Source: a virus
IMG/VR virus record: IMGVR_UViG_3300023178_000149
Span: 1 to 34,609 of that record
Reading direction: 5' to 3' (one strand)
DNA: 34,609 nucleotides
Shown: in pieces, positions 23,578 to 30,318 of the stretch
How positions within the stretch are numbered: position 1 is the first letter of the stretch
Layout of the letters: each line of letters opens with the position of its first letter
The notes under the pieces: model-generated
Seen by the model: the letters and a program-made list of their open reading frames with translations, nothing else
Told to the model about the DNA's origin: nothing
Databases searched by the model: none
Program-made: the position numbers and the translations under genes

Positions 23578-24750
23578 TTAGCTGAAGCTTACATTACCGT
23601 TTGTAATGCCAACTAGTGCTAAGTAGTCAGCTGCGTTACCTAGTGATGACGCAGTGTTGCTTAGTTCGACATATCCGTAGCGTGTCATGAATGAAACGAC
23701 TGGCTCGAATGTGCCTGGATCTAGTACAACACCTGAGCTCATTAGCGGGATGTATGGGCAGTAGAATGCCGCTGCATCTGATTCGCTTGAGCCTTTGTAA
23801 CCAACTAGTACGCCTGCACTATCTGCTGCATATGTGTTTACATATACTTTCATAGCGTTGTTTAGTGTACCAACCATTTTGGTGTTTGTTGGTGCTTCAA
23901 AAGTACCTTCAGTTGTACGAGCAAACGCTGAAGTTGTTGCTGACTGTAGGATTGTTAGCGCAAATGGGCTAACAACTGCCCAGTTACCAGCACCACGGCG
24001 TGTACGCTGTGCAATCAAGTTTGCTGCACGGTTGATTTGAACTGCAAGTGCTGCATGCTCGTCACCAACGAATGTAGCTGTACCTGAAACTGCTGCTTGA
24101 TCGTATGTTTCAACTGCTGATCCAGCTAGAGTTGTTAGAGATGAAATAATCTCTTGGTCGATTTCAGCAGTAATCTCTTGTGCTAGAGCAGCCATGATTT
24201 CTGCTTCAACGTCGATGCCGTGCTGTGACTGTGCGTCTTGAGCAGCCTCGAAAGTCCAGCGAGCTGATAGCTTACGAGTTTTAGCTTCGACTGTTTGCTT
24301 CAAGATCTGAATGCTTAGTCTGTTACCAGCTGAGCCTTCTAATGAAGCTGTTGGTGCTGGTGCATTTGTACCGTCACCTGAGTAGCTTTCAGCAATCTTG
24401 AATGGTGAAAGTGCTTCTTCACCTGCTACTGCACCGCTGGCACCTGAGCCAACTGTGTCTGAGTAGCGTACTCTTAGTGTGTGGATTTGACCCACAGGAC
24501 CGGTCATCGGCTGTACACCAACTAGTTCATTTGCAATCACTGTTGGCATTACACGTCTGATAACTGGTAGGATAACACGGTTAAGTGTTGCGACATTACC
24601 GGCAGAAGTAGCGCCTGCTGTTGCTGTCTCAGCCAAATACTTGCGAGTATTTTCAAGAGTAGCAGCCATTACAGATTTCTTTGTGCCTTGAAGGCCTTCA
24701 AGAAGTGCTGTCTTCGTATCCTGCCAGCGACTTTCTAGTAGTTCTGACAT
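23578..24750 (-). CDS. 23: major capsid protein gp23
   Basis: This 390-residue protein forms the T4-type capsid hexamers. It is recognised by the conserved core: VLPVIRRVMPTVIANELVGVQPMTGP written from residue 60 as ILPVIRRVMP..., then KQTVEAKTRKLSARWTFEAAQDA and HGIDVEAEIMAALAQEI. The FVGYKG-like VGYKGSSESDAAAFYCPYIPL and the MTRYGYVEL end also match. Residues 37-42 (KYLAE-T) fit the gp21 protease consensus (L/I-x-E), implying removal of about 41 residues. At 390 residues it is far shorter than T4 gp23 (521). The segment between GEEALSPF and LSIQILKQTVEAK is only about 40 residues, so the T4 insertion domain is mostly missing. AAGGAG lies eight bases upstream of the ATG, directly after gene 22, and a strong terminator follows the gene. 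Confidence 0.95.
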   Translation of the reverse strand: MSELLESRWQDTKTALLEGLQGTKKSVMAATLENTRKYLAETATAGATSAGNVATLNRVILPVIRRVMPTVIANELVGVQPMTGPVGQIHTLRVRYSDTVGSGASGAVAGEEALSPFKIAESYSGDGTNAPAPTASLEGSAGNRLSIQILKQTVEAKTRKLSARWTFEAAQDAQSQHGIDVEAEIMAALAQEITAEIDQEIISSLTTLAGSAVETYDQAAVSGTATFVGDEHAALAVQINRAANLIAQRTRRGAGNWAVVSPFALTILQSATTSAFARTTEGTFEAPTNTKMVGTLNNAMKVYVNTYAADSAGVLVGYKGSSESDAAAFYCPYIPLMSSGVVLDPGTFEPVVSFMTRYGYVELSNTASSLGNAADYLALVGITNGNVSFS

Positions 24751-24760
24751 TTGATTCTCC

Positions 24761-25858
24761 TTAATTTAAACCAGCAAGACGACGGATGTCATAAACATTG
24801 TCATCTGCTTTACTACTAACGTTAGATTGTGACATTTCGTCACGGTTGCCTGTTACTTCTTTGCCTTCTGTAAGTGTTGCCTTCTTTGCCGGTGTCTTAC
24901 CGTCGATAACGGCCGGTAGATACTTATCAAACGCAGAACGTAGTCTGTTTGTTTGAACCGATTCAAGTAAATCAATCATTATGTCCTTTTGTCCTTTGCT
25001 TAAAGGAGCAATAAGGTCATTGATAGTATTTTGACGCTCAGTAATTGCTTTCATTTTATTAATTTCAGCTTCTTTACTTTCTGCCAATTGTTTTATCTTA
25101 GCCGCTTTTGCTTCTGCTTCTGCTAGTTGTTTGTTCTTAAGATCAACAACTTTTAGAAGTTTTGCAGATTCTGATTTTTCATTTAAGTGGCTAGTTGCGT
25201 ATTCGTTAGCGAATGCTTCGAATAGTTTACGACCAAAGTCGTTTCTACGTGCTTCTTCAATATCTTCTTTAAGTTGACTAATTTCTCTTTTAAGATTTTT
25301 GCCAACAAGATCAGATACTTTTTCTGCACTAGACTCTACAAAAGTTTTCTTAATTTCAGCAAATTTTGTTTTTGCTTCTTTAACTAATTTTACTTTTGTT
25401 TCAGCAAGGTCTTTCTTGTCCTCGTGGAACTCAGCAATTTCTTTTGCAAGTGCATCAACAACAAAACTTTCAAGCATTTCAAACTTTCCAGCTATTGCTT
25501 TTTGATCTTCATGAAGTTCGGAAATTTCTTTGCCAAGCGTGTCTGTAACAAAACGCTGCATTAACTTTGCGTTTTCACGCATTTTCATAGTATAATGTGC
25601 TTTTGCTTCCGCCAATTGTTTACGATCTTCTGCAAACTCTGCAATTTCTTCAGCTAAACGCTCTGAAATCATTGCATCGATCGCTTCAACCATTACTGAC
25701 TTATCATGCTCGTATTTTTTAGCAAATTCTTCTCTGAGTTCAGCAGTCGCTGCCTGCTTGTTCTCTTTGATTTTTTTATTCCAAGCTTCTTCAATTTCAT
25801 GACGCACGTCTTCAGAAACTACATCGTTTTCGAAAAGTGTTTTTAGTGCATCTATCAT
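24761..25858 (-). CDS. 22: prohead core scaffolding protein gp22
   Basis: This 365-residue protein is charged and almost entirely alpha-helical/coiled-coil, rich in K, E and A (for example EIAEFAEDRKQLAEAKAHY and EIAEFHEDKKDLAETKVKL). Its internal heptad-like blocks recur about every 45 residues. It sits exactly between the protease (gp21) and the capsid gene (gp23), as in T4. Many L/I-A-E sites fit the gp21 cleavage consensus, consistent with the scaffold being digested during head maturation. AAGGAG precedes the ATG. The family call rests on position, composition and the N-terminus (MIDALKTLFENDVVSEDVRHEIEEAW). Confidence 0.9.
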   Translation of the reverse strand: MIDALKTLFENDVVSEDVRHEIEEAWNKKIKENKQAATAELREEFAKKYEHDKSVMVEAIDAMISERLAEEIAEFAEDRKQLAEAKAHYTMKMRENAKLMQRFVTDTLGKEISELHEDQKAIAGKFEMLESFVVDALAKEIAEFHEDKKDLAETKVKLVKEAKTKFAEIKKTFVESSAEKVSDLVGKNLKREISQLKEDIEEARRNDFGRKLFEAFANEYATSHLNEKSESAKLLKVVDLKNKQLAEAEAKAAKIKQLAESKEAEINKMKAITERQNTINDLIAPLSKGQKDIMIDLLESVQTNRLRSAFDKYLPAVIDGKTPAKKATLTEGKEVTGNRDEMSQSNVSSKADDNVYDIRRLAGLN

Positions 25859-25871
25859 TGCGTTCTCCTTG

Positions 25872-26495
25872 TTATTGGAGTCTGTTGATGATGTTCATCA
25901 ACGATTCCTTTAGATACTTTTGTGCCTTAGTGTCATGTTTTGTTGCCTGTGCTAGTTCATATGCCTTGTATCCTCCACGAGCATTCATTAAGTGTTCATA
26001 AATTGGTGTAGGATATGCACCAGGAGCGCTTGGCTGTGCCACAACGTCCACGGTGATTATTTCAAAATCAGAGACGGTATTGCTACCGTCTTCTGAAACA
26101 TTTCCGCTACCTCTTGATGAAACGCCTAGTTTAACGCCGCTTTCTAGCATTGTTTTAACTAGTTGTCCCATCGGAGTAGGTAAAATTTTAAGTTTACCAT
26201 AACCGTTTGCATCATCCATCCACATTTCTGTAATCATGTGTGATACACGGTCTAGGTTAATGTTAAGGCCTTCTGGATGATCTACTTCGCCGAGAACACT
26301 GTAACCTCCGCTAATTTGATCATTGAGAGTTTTGACAGCCCTGCCAATTTCATTTATAGGATACACACGCTGATTAGCATTGCGTACTCCGCCTTGTATA
26401 CAAATACCCTTCATATACAAGTCTTTTCCTTCGTTGGCATTCTCAACCACAATTTTAGCTTGGTCGAATGTCAAATGCTCTCGTAAGTTTTTCAT
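25872..26495 (-). CDS. 21: prohead maturation protease gp21
   Basis: This 207-residue serine protease cuts the core and capsid proteins during T4-type head maturation. It has the herpesvirus-like protease pattern: His73 in GEVDHPEG, Ser126/127 in GVSSRGSG, and a conserved Asp150 in ITVDVVAQPSAPGA. Its length matches T4 gp21 (212). It starts at the ATG giving MKNLREHL, with AAGGA upstream. An overlapping out-of-frame ATG lies four bases earlier. Its stop is 13 bases from gene 22. The cleavage sites predicted in gp22 and gp23 are its expected substrates. Confidence 0.95.
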   Translation of the reverse strand: MKNLREHLTFDQAKIVVENANEGKDLYMKGICIQGGVRNANQRVYPINEIGRAVKTLNDQISGGYSVLGEVDHPEGLNINLDRVSHMITEMWMDDANGYGKLKILPTPMGQLVKTMLESGVKLGVSSRGSGNVSEDGSNTVSDFEIITVDVVAQPSAPGAYPTPIYEHLMNARGGYKAYELAQATKHDTKAQKYLKESLMNIINRLQ

Positions 26496-26505
26496 TCATA
26501 CGTCC

Positions 26506-27456
26506 TTATTTTGCTCGAGATTTAACACCGTTAATTGGGCTATCTGCACCAGCTTTTTCTGGAGCTTTGCCTTTCTTTTCAGCACCGTGTCCCGGTTGGT
26601 TGCGCATGCTTGTTGCGCCTTTAGCGCCAGGAACATTTACGTTACCAGCGTTATCTTCTTTAGATGATGGATTTGCAAGACCGCCTGCTGTGCCGCCTGT
26701 GCCGCCATCACCACCTGCTGCGATATTTGCAGTTGTTCCGCCCATATCGTTTTTACCAGCTACTGGAGACTTAGTGTTTGCACCATTGTCGCCCATTTTA
26801 GCAGTTACTTTTTCAACATATTCTCTCATTGTTTCTGCTTCAGACTTTTGATCACTTGATTTTTCGTCAACTTTTTCGTCAGTTTCTTCTGTAGCTTCCA
26901 TTTCTTCGTCATCAGCACCATCGTCATCAGCACCTTCGTCGTCACCAGCGTCCATGTCCATATCCATGTCCATGTCATCGCCTTCGTCATCGCCGTCTTC
27001 GCCAGCCATCATTTTTTCAAATTCTGCTTTTAGCTCGTCTAGTGCGTCTTCTAGATCTTCAACACGGTCTTCCATGTCACCTTCGCCTTCGTCGCCCATG
27101 TCCATGTCCATGCCGTCGTCTGCGCCCATGTCACCCATCATATCGTCACCAGCGTCACCGCCCATTTCGATATCCATGTCCATTGGATCTGCTTCAACTT
27201 CAAATTCGTCTAGGTTAAAATCTTCGTCTAGATCGTCTTCATCAGAAGCTTCATCTACTTCTTCATCGTCTGACTCATCAACTTCTTCATCAGAAGCTTC
27301 ATCTACTTCTTCGTCTTCTAGATCTGCTTCTAATAGTGATTCGTATATATCGCGTGATTTTTCCACTACGATTTCATGAAATAACTCTTCTGCGCCTTCT
27401 CTATCTTCGTTGATGAGACGCTCAAGCATTTCTTCAAATTTATTGCGATTTGCCAT
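26506..27456 (-). CDS. large acidic prohead core protein, gp67-like
   Basis: This 316-residue protein sits directly upstream of gp21. The N-terminus (FEEMLERLINEDREGAEELF, then VVEKSRDIYESLL) resembles T4 gp67, a small prohead core protein with an 'AA..LF.E' helix and an acidic tail. Here residues about 45-205 are an extreme acidic tract of Asp, Glu and Met with repeats (DEEVDEASDE, DMDMDMDMD). A short helix (VEDLEDALDELKAEFEKMM) interrupts it. The tract is followed by a Gly/Asn/Lys-rich tail ending SRAK. The role is inferred as a core/scaffold filler digested by gp21. The length, about four times T4 gp67, is unusual. The homology is modest, so I leave the symbol blank. Confidence 0.85.
   Translation of the reverse strand: MANRNKFEEMLERLINEDREGAEELFHEIVVEKSRDIYESLLEADLEDEEVDEASDEEVDESDDEEVDEASDEDDLDEDFNLDEFEVEADPMDMDIEMGGDAGDDMMGDMGADDGMDMDMGDEGEGDMEDRVEDLEDALDELKAEFEKMMAGEDGDDEGDDMDMDMDMDAGDDEGADDDGADDEEMEATEETDEKVDEKSSDQKSEAETMREYVEKVTAKMGDNGANTKSPVAGKNDMGGTTANIAAGGDGGTGGTAGGLANPSSKEDNAGNVNVPGAKGATSMRNQPGHGAEKKGKAPEKAGADSPINGVKSRAK
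27237..27312. repeat. 28-base direct repeat, 48-base period, within the acidic core gene
   Basis: Two identical 28-base copies (27237-27264 and 27285-27312), each beginning CTTCATCAGAAGCTTCATCT, encode the repeated acidic EEVDEASDE block. An in-frame 16-codon period suggests expansion by slippage or unequal recombination. Confidence 0.85.
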
Positions 27457-27479
27457 TACTTTTCTCCTATAAATGTTTT

Positions 27480-27505
27480 ACCTATGGTAAGGCTGTCACT
27501 ATTAT
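27480..27505 (-). promoter_or_regulatory. small hairpin and possible weak late promoter before the acidic core gene
   Basis: TTACC-TAT-GGTAA (27479-27491) forms a small hairpin in the leader. Just upstream in the minus sense is GTTAAATAA (about 27496-27504), a poor match to the late -10 element. The preceding unit ends at a terminator, so some promoter is expected here. Which element acts is uncertain. Confidence 0.35.
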
Positions 27506-27541
27506 TTAACAAATAGAAGAAAATATGCGTAGAAATAGGCC

Positions 27542-27558
27542 AAAAACGGCCCGTTTTT
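27542..27558 (-). terminator. terminator hairpin after the Rossmann-like gene
   Basis: AAAAACG-GCC-CGTTTTT forms a seven-base-pair stem with its own A and T runs, so it could work on both strands. It lies 12 bases beyond the stop at 27570 and separates the portal unit from the core/capsid unit. Confidence 0.75.
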
Positions 27559-27569
27559 ATACAGATAAA

Positions 27570-28307
27570 CTATAAGTTATGGATTTTCTTAAACACATCC
27601 ACAGTTATAGTATTAAAATTGACAAAATTATTTAGTTCTTCGGGCTTGTAATTATCAGGATGTATAACTCTAACATAGTTAATTTTTGGATGATCTTTTA
27701 TTACAGACTTTGTTTGTCGTAACCAATTACCAAAAAAAGTAGCGCCGTCTATACTTTTTTTATAATTCATAGTGTCAGCATATAAGTTGTTAAAGCGTTT
27801 GCCTTGGTCTAAACCTCTATAATCAAAACCTAAAATATATATAGTATCATACCCATGTTGGCTTGCAAGCCACAATGCTGTTGGTCCACTGCTCCAACCT
27901 TTTGATGGACTAAAAAAATTAAATCCTTCCATCCTAGTATATGCTTTGTTTGGATTTGTCCAAACAGTATTCTTTTTTTGATAACCGGACTTGTTAATCT
28001 CTAAAATCATTTTTGTATCTACTGCTACAAGATAGTCGGGATTAAATGATCTATACAGAGCATTACAGCCATAAATAGGGCCAAATTTTTGTAGTTCGTT
28101 AACGTCAACTGGCTGTCTGCTTACACCGTTGCCTAACACAAAAGCAGTGTTACCTTTTACAGATATATGATTTTCTTCTTTAACAGAATTAGATATTATT
28201 TTTTGATTTTCTTTTTGGAACTGTGCAGCCTCTTTTTCAAGACGTCTGCGATCCCGAAGAATTTTCCATTCCTCTTTTGTAAGTTTAGACTTGTCAATTT
28301 TTGCCAT
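27570..28307 (-). CDS. Rossmann-like accessory protein (possible MptE/glycosyltransferase-like)
   Basis: This 245-residue protein starts with a basic helical N-terminus (MAKIDKSKLTKEEWKILRDR). From residue about 52 it reads NTAFVLGNGVSRQPVDVNEL, then GCNALYRSFNPDYLVAVDTKM and, near 138-160, GPTALWLASQHGYDTIYILG. The GNGxS loop, 'PDYLVAVD' strand and GxTALWLA helix resemble the DUF115/MptE-like or family-42-type sugar-transferase Rossmann folds. The assignment is tentative and no activity can be claimed. Its ATG overlaps the stop of the upstream gene by one base (TAATG). It is not part of the T4 head set, yet it sits between portal and core genes, so it looks like cargo in the head module. Confidence 0.82.
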   Translation of the reverse strand: MAKIDKSKLTKEEWKILRDRRRLEKEAAQFQKENQKIISNSVKEENHISVKGNTAFVLGNGVSRQPVDVNELQKFGPIYGCNALYRSFNPDYLVAVDTKMILEINKSGYQKKNTVWTNPNKAYTRMEGFNFFSPSKGWSSGPTALWLASQHGYDTIYILGFDYRGLDQGKRFNNLYADTMNYKKSIDGATFFGNWLRQTKSVIKDHPKINYVRVIHPDNYKPEELNNFVNFNTITVDVFKKIHNL

Positions 28308-28555
28308 TATACCCCGGCAGCGGCTGCTTGTGCTGCTATTCCATACATCTGTCTGATAAAGTCTAATTCTTTAGACTTCTCAACATTATGTAGCTCACTT
28401 GCTTTCCTTGCACGGTTAATTTGACGCAGTGTTAATCTTGTTTTACGTGTGTCGTCAAAGTTCAAGATACTATCATCATACGTAGGATCATAGCTGTTAT
28501 CCTCAGTAGGCTCTAAAGTTTCTTTATCAAAATAAAATAATTCTCGTAGTATCAT
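28307..28555 (-). CDS. conserved small protein between portal and core genes
   Basis: This 82-residue protein begins MILRELFYFDKETLEP. It has an acidic linker (DNSYDPTYDDSILNFDD), then a basic helical half (TRKTRLTLRQINRARKASEL) and a C-terminal AQAAAAGV. It lies directly after the portal gene, where T4 carries the small prohead-core genes 67/68. By position it may be a core or portal-binding component, although the sequence does not resemble gp67. No ribosome binding site is obvious within ten bases. A TATAAATA ends five bases before the ATG, so the message may start at or near the start codon. Confidence 0.8.
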   Translation of the reverse strand: MILRELFYFDKETLEPTEDNSYDPTYDDSILNFDDTRKTRLTLRQINRARKASELHNVEKSKELDFIRQMYGIAAQAAAAGV

Positions 28556-28560
28556 GTTAG

Positions 28561-28568
28561 TATTTATA
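28561..28568 (-). promoter_or_regulatory. possible late promoter overlapping the portal stop codon
   Basis: An exact minus-strand TATAAATA that contains the TAA stop of the portal gene and ends five bases before the ATG at 28555. If used, it would give an almost or fully leaderless mRNA. It may also be chance in an AT-rich stop region. Confidence 0.5.
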
Positions 28569-30318
28569 TCGTTTGCTCAGTTGGAGCGCCTGCTGGCGTA
28601 CCTCCTAAGTCAGTACCTGTTGATGTTTCTGGCGGTGCAGTGTCGCCGCCAACTTCTGGTTCTTCATCGCCTGTTAGTAAATCTTCACCGCCATCTAAAT
28701 CTGCACTAATGCCTGCACTACTAATACCTACACTGCGCATTTCTCCCGCAGGATCTGCTGCTGTCTGTCCCAACATTTCATCATTTTCTTCACGCCACAA
28801 TCTTTCGTTTTCTGCAATCTCTTCTGCGGTTAATCCTAAGAACCGACTAAGAGCAAAACGATTTGAAATATAAGGTATAGCACTCATTTGGGTATATGTA
28901 GGTACACGACTGTTATCTAGTTCTGCTTGTCTGTAACTTGCAAAATTTTGTGGAGGCACAAACTTAAGGTCAAACATGTTAGTATCAATGTTTACACCTT
29001 TTTCAAGCAAGAAGCGTTTAAATTCTTGATTAAATTCTTCTACAATTAGGCCTTGCAATCTTTCACAGTAAGTATTAAATCTTAGTTCCTGTATGTATGC
29101 AGTACCAACTCGTCCGTCATTGTAGGATGTTGCTCCATCATCTGCACCTGTAGGAAGATAAGAGGAAGGAATTCGCAAGCCGCGTACGAGCTTATTAGTA
29201 AAGTAGCGTAAATCATCAATCTCTCCTAAGTTAGTTCCGCCAGGTAATGTTTCAACTTTTGATCCTCTACCCTCAGCAGTTTGTGGAAAGAAGTAGTCTT
29301 CGTTGATTGACAGAGGATTGTAAGAACTGTCTATAACATTTGTACCTCCGCCTGTCTGCGATGGGATACGTCTTTGATGTATTTCCGTTTTAACACGCTC
29401 CACAAACTGCATAGCAAGGTGTGATGGCATGTTGCCCACATCAACGTAGAATACTCTGCGCTCTGGCGCACGTTGGACACGATAGATAATAATCGCATCC
29501 TCAAGCAGTTCTTTCTGCTTGTAAACCTTAAAAATAGTTTCTAATAAACTGTTACCAAAAGGATAATTGTTGTCTAATCCTTCTGATAAACTTAAATGTA
29601 CTACATGTTCTGCATCAATAGCAACTTCTGTTTCTTCTATACTAAATCTAGAACCAGATTGTTGAGGCGAATTGCCAACCATTCCTTGGCCACTTCCTCT
29701 AAAATATCCTGTGCTTCCTGGTGCTCCTGCACCTGTAATGTTTCCGTTTGTAATGTGTGGAGTTGTAGCAACCATTTCTTTAAAGTTTAAATTTACATCT
29801 TTTATAATGTATTGTTCTGGTTGTTTACCTTCGCTTTCATTTACAATAATACGAGTAACCTTTGCCGGATCAACATGAAACAACTTTTTTGTTTCTGGAT
29901 CTCTTAAAAAGAATTCATCACCATATTTAAAAACATTTCTAAATATTCTAAACATTCTAGTTTCAAAATTATTAATTTTGCACCATTGTTTTAAATATTG
30001 ACCAAGAATTTTTATTTCGCTATTTGTTGCATTTTTGTTGTATTGAAAATCAAAGCTGGTGTTGTTTTTTCCTTTTTGAGTGCAAAACTCAGCAAGTATA
30101 TCTAGTGCAGCATTAACTTCAGAATCTAAATCCATAGTATTATACTGCCCATAACGTTCTACACGATTAGGAGAACCTACATATACATCTGGCAAATAAG
30201 AGGAATAATTAGTTCTAGCAGGTCCTGCATTTTGTGTATTTCTGTAACTCAAAGGAGAGTATGCTCCATTGGGATTATCACCTGTTGGTACTGGTGTGAA
30301 ATATTTTTTCCAACTCAT
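28564..30318 (-). CDS. 20: portal vertex protein gp20
   Basis: This 584-residue protein forms the dodecameric portal for DNA entry and for head-tail joining. It is recognised from MSWKKYFTPV, NTMDLDSEVNAALDILAEFC, FRNVFKYGDEFFLRDP, then HVVHLSLSEGLDNNYPFGNS and RAPERRVFYVDVGNMPSHLA. The LRIPSSYLPTGADDG region and NQEFKRFLLEKGVNID also match the T4 family. It is somewhat longer than T4 gp20 (524), mostly through an acidic Gly/Thr-rich C-terminal tail. Its ATG overlaps the TGA of the tape-measure-like gene (ATGA), with GGAG six bases upstream, so translation is coupled. Confidence 0.95.
   Translation of the reverse strand: MSWKKYFTPVPTGDNPNGAYSPLSYRNTQNAGPARTNYSSYLPDVYVGSPNRVERYGQYNTMDLDSEVNAALDILAEFCTQKGKNNTSFDFQYNKNATNSEIKILGQYLKQWCKINNFETRMFRIFRNVFKYGDEFFLRDPETKKLFHVDPAKVTRIIVNESEGKQPEQYIIKDVNLNFKEMVATTPHITNGNITGAGAPGSTGYFRGSGQGMVGNSPQQSGSRFSIEETEVAIDAEHVVHLSLSEGLDNNYPFGNSLLETIFKVYKQKELLEDAIIIYRVQRAPERRVFYVDVGNMPSHLAMQFVERVKTEIHQRRIPSQTGGGTNVIDSSYNPLSINEDYFFPQTAEGRGSKVETLPGGTNLGEIDDLRYFTNKLVRGLRIPSSYLPTGADDGATSYNDGRVGTAYIQELRFNTYCERLQGLIVEEFNQEFKRFLLEKGVNIDTNMFDLKFVPPQNFASYRQAELDNSRVPTYTQMSAIPYISNRFALSRFLGLTAEEIAENERLWREENDEMLGQTAADPAGEMRSVGISSAGISADLDGGEDLLTGDEEPEVGGDTAPPETSTGTDLGGTPAGAPTEQTI

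Noticed and set aside
26351-26360. TATAAATG within gp21 as a late promoter
   Set aside because: It lacks the final A of the late -10 box, lies inside coding sequence and has no gene start at a suitable distance.
26468-26851. 127-codon plus-strand ORF rich in Ala/Pro
   Set aside because: It is antisense to the acidic core gene and the start of gp21. No ribosome binding site or promoter is present.
26954-27379. 141-codon plus-strand ORF of Ser/Met/Pro runs
   Set aside because: It is the mirror image of the acidic Asp/Glu/Met tract (GAY/GAR read backwards), a composition artefact opposite a well-supported gene.
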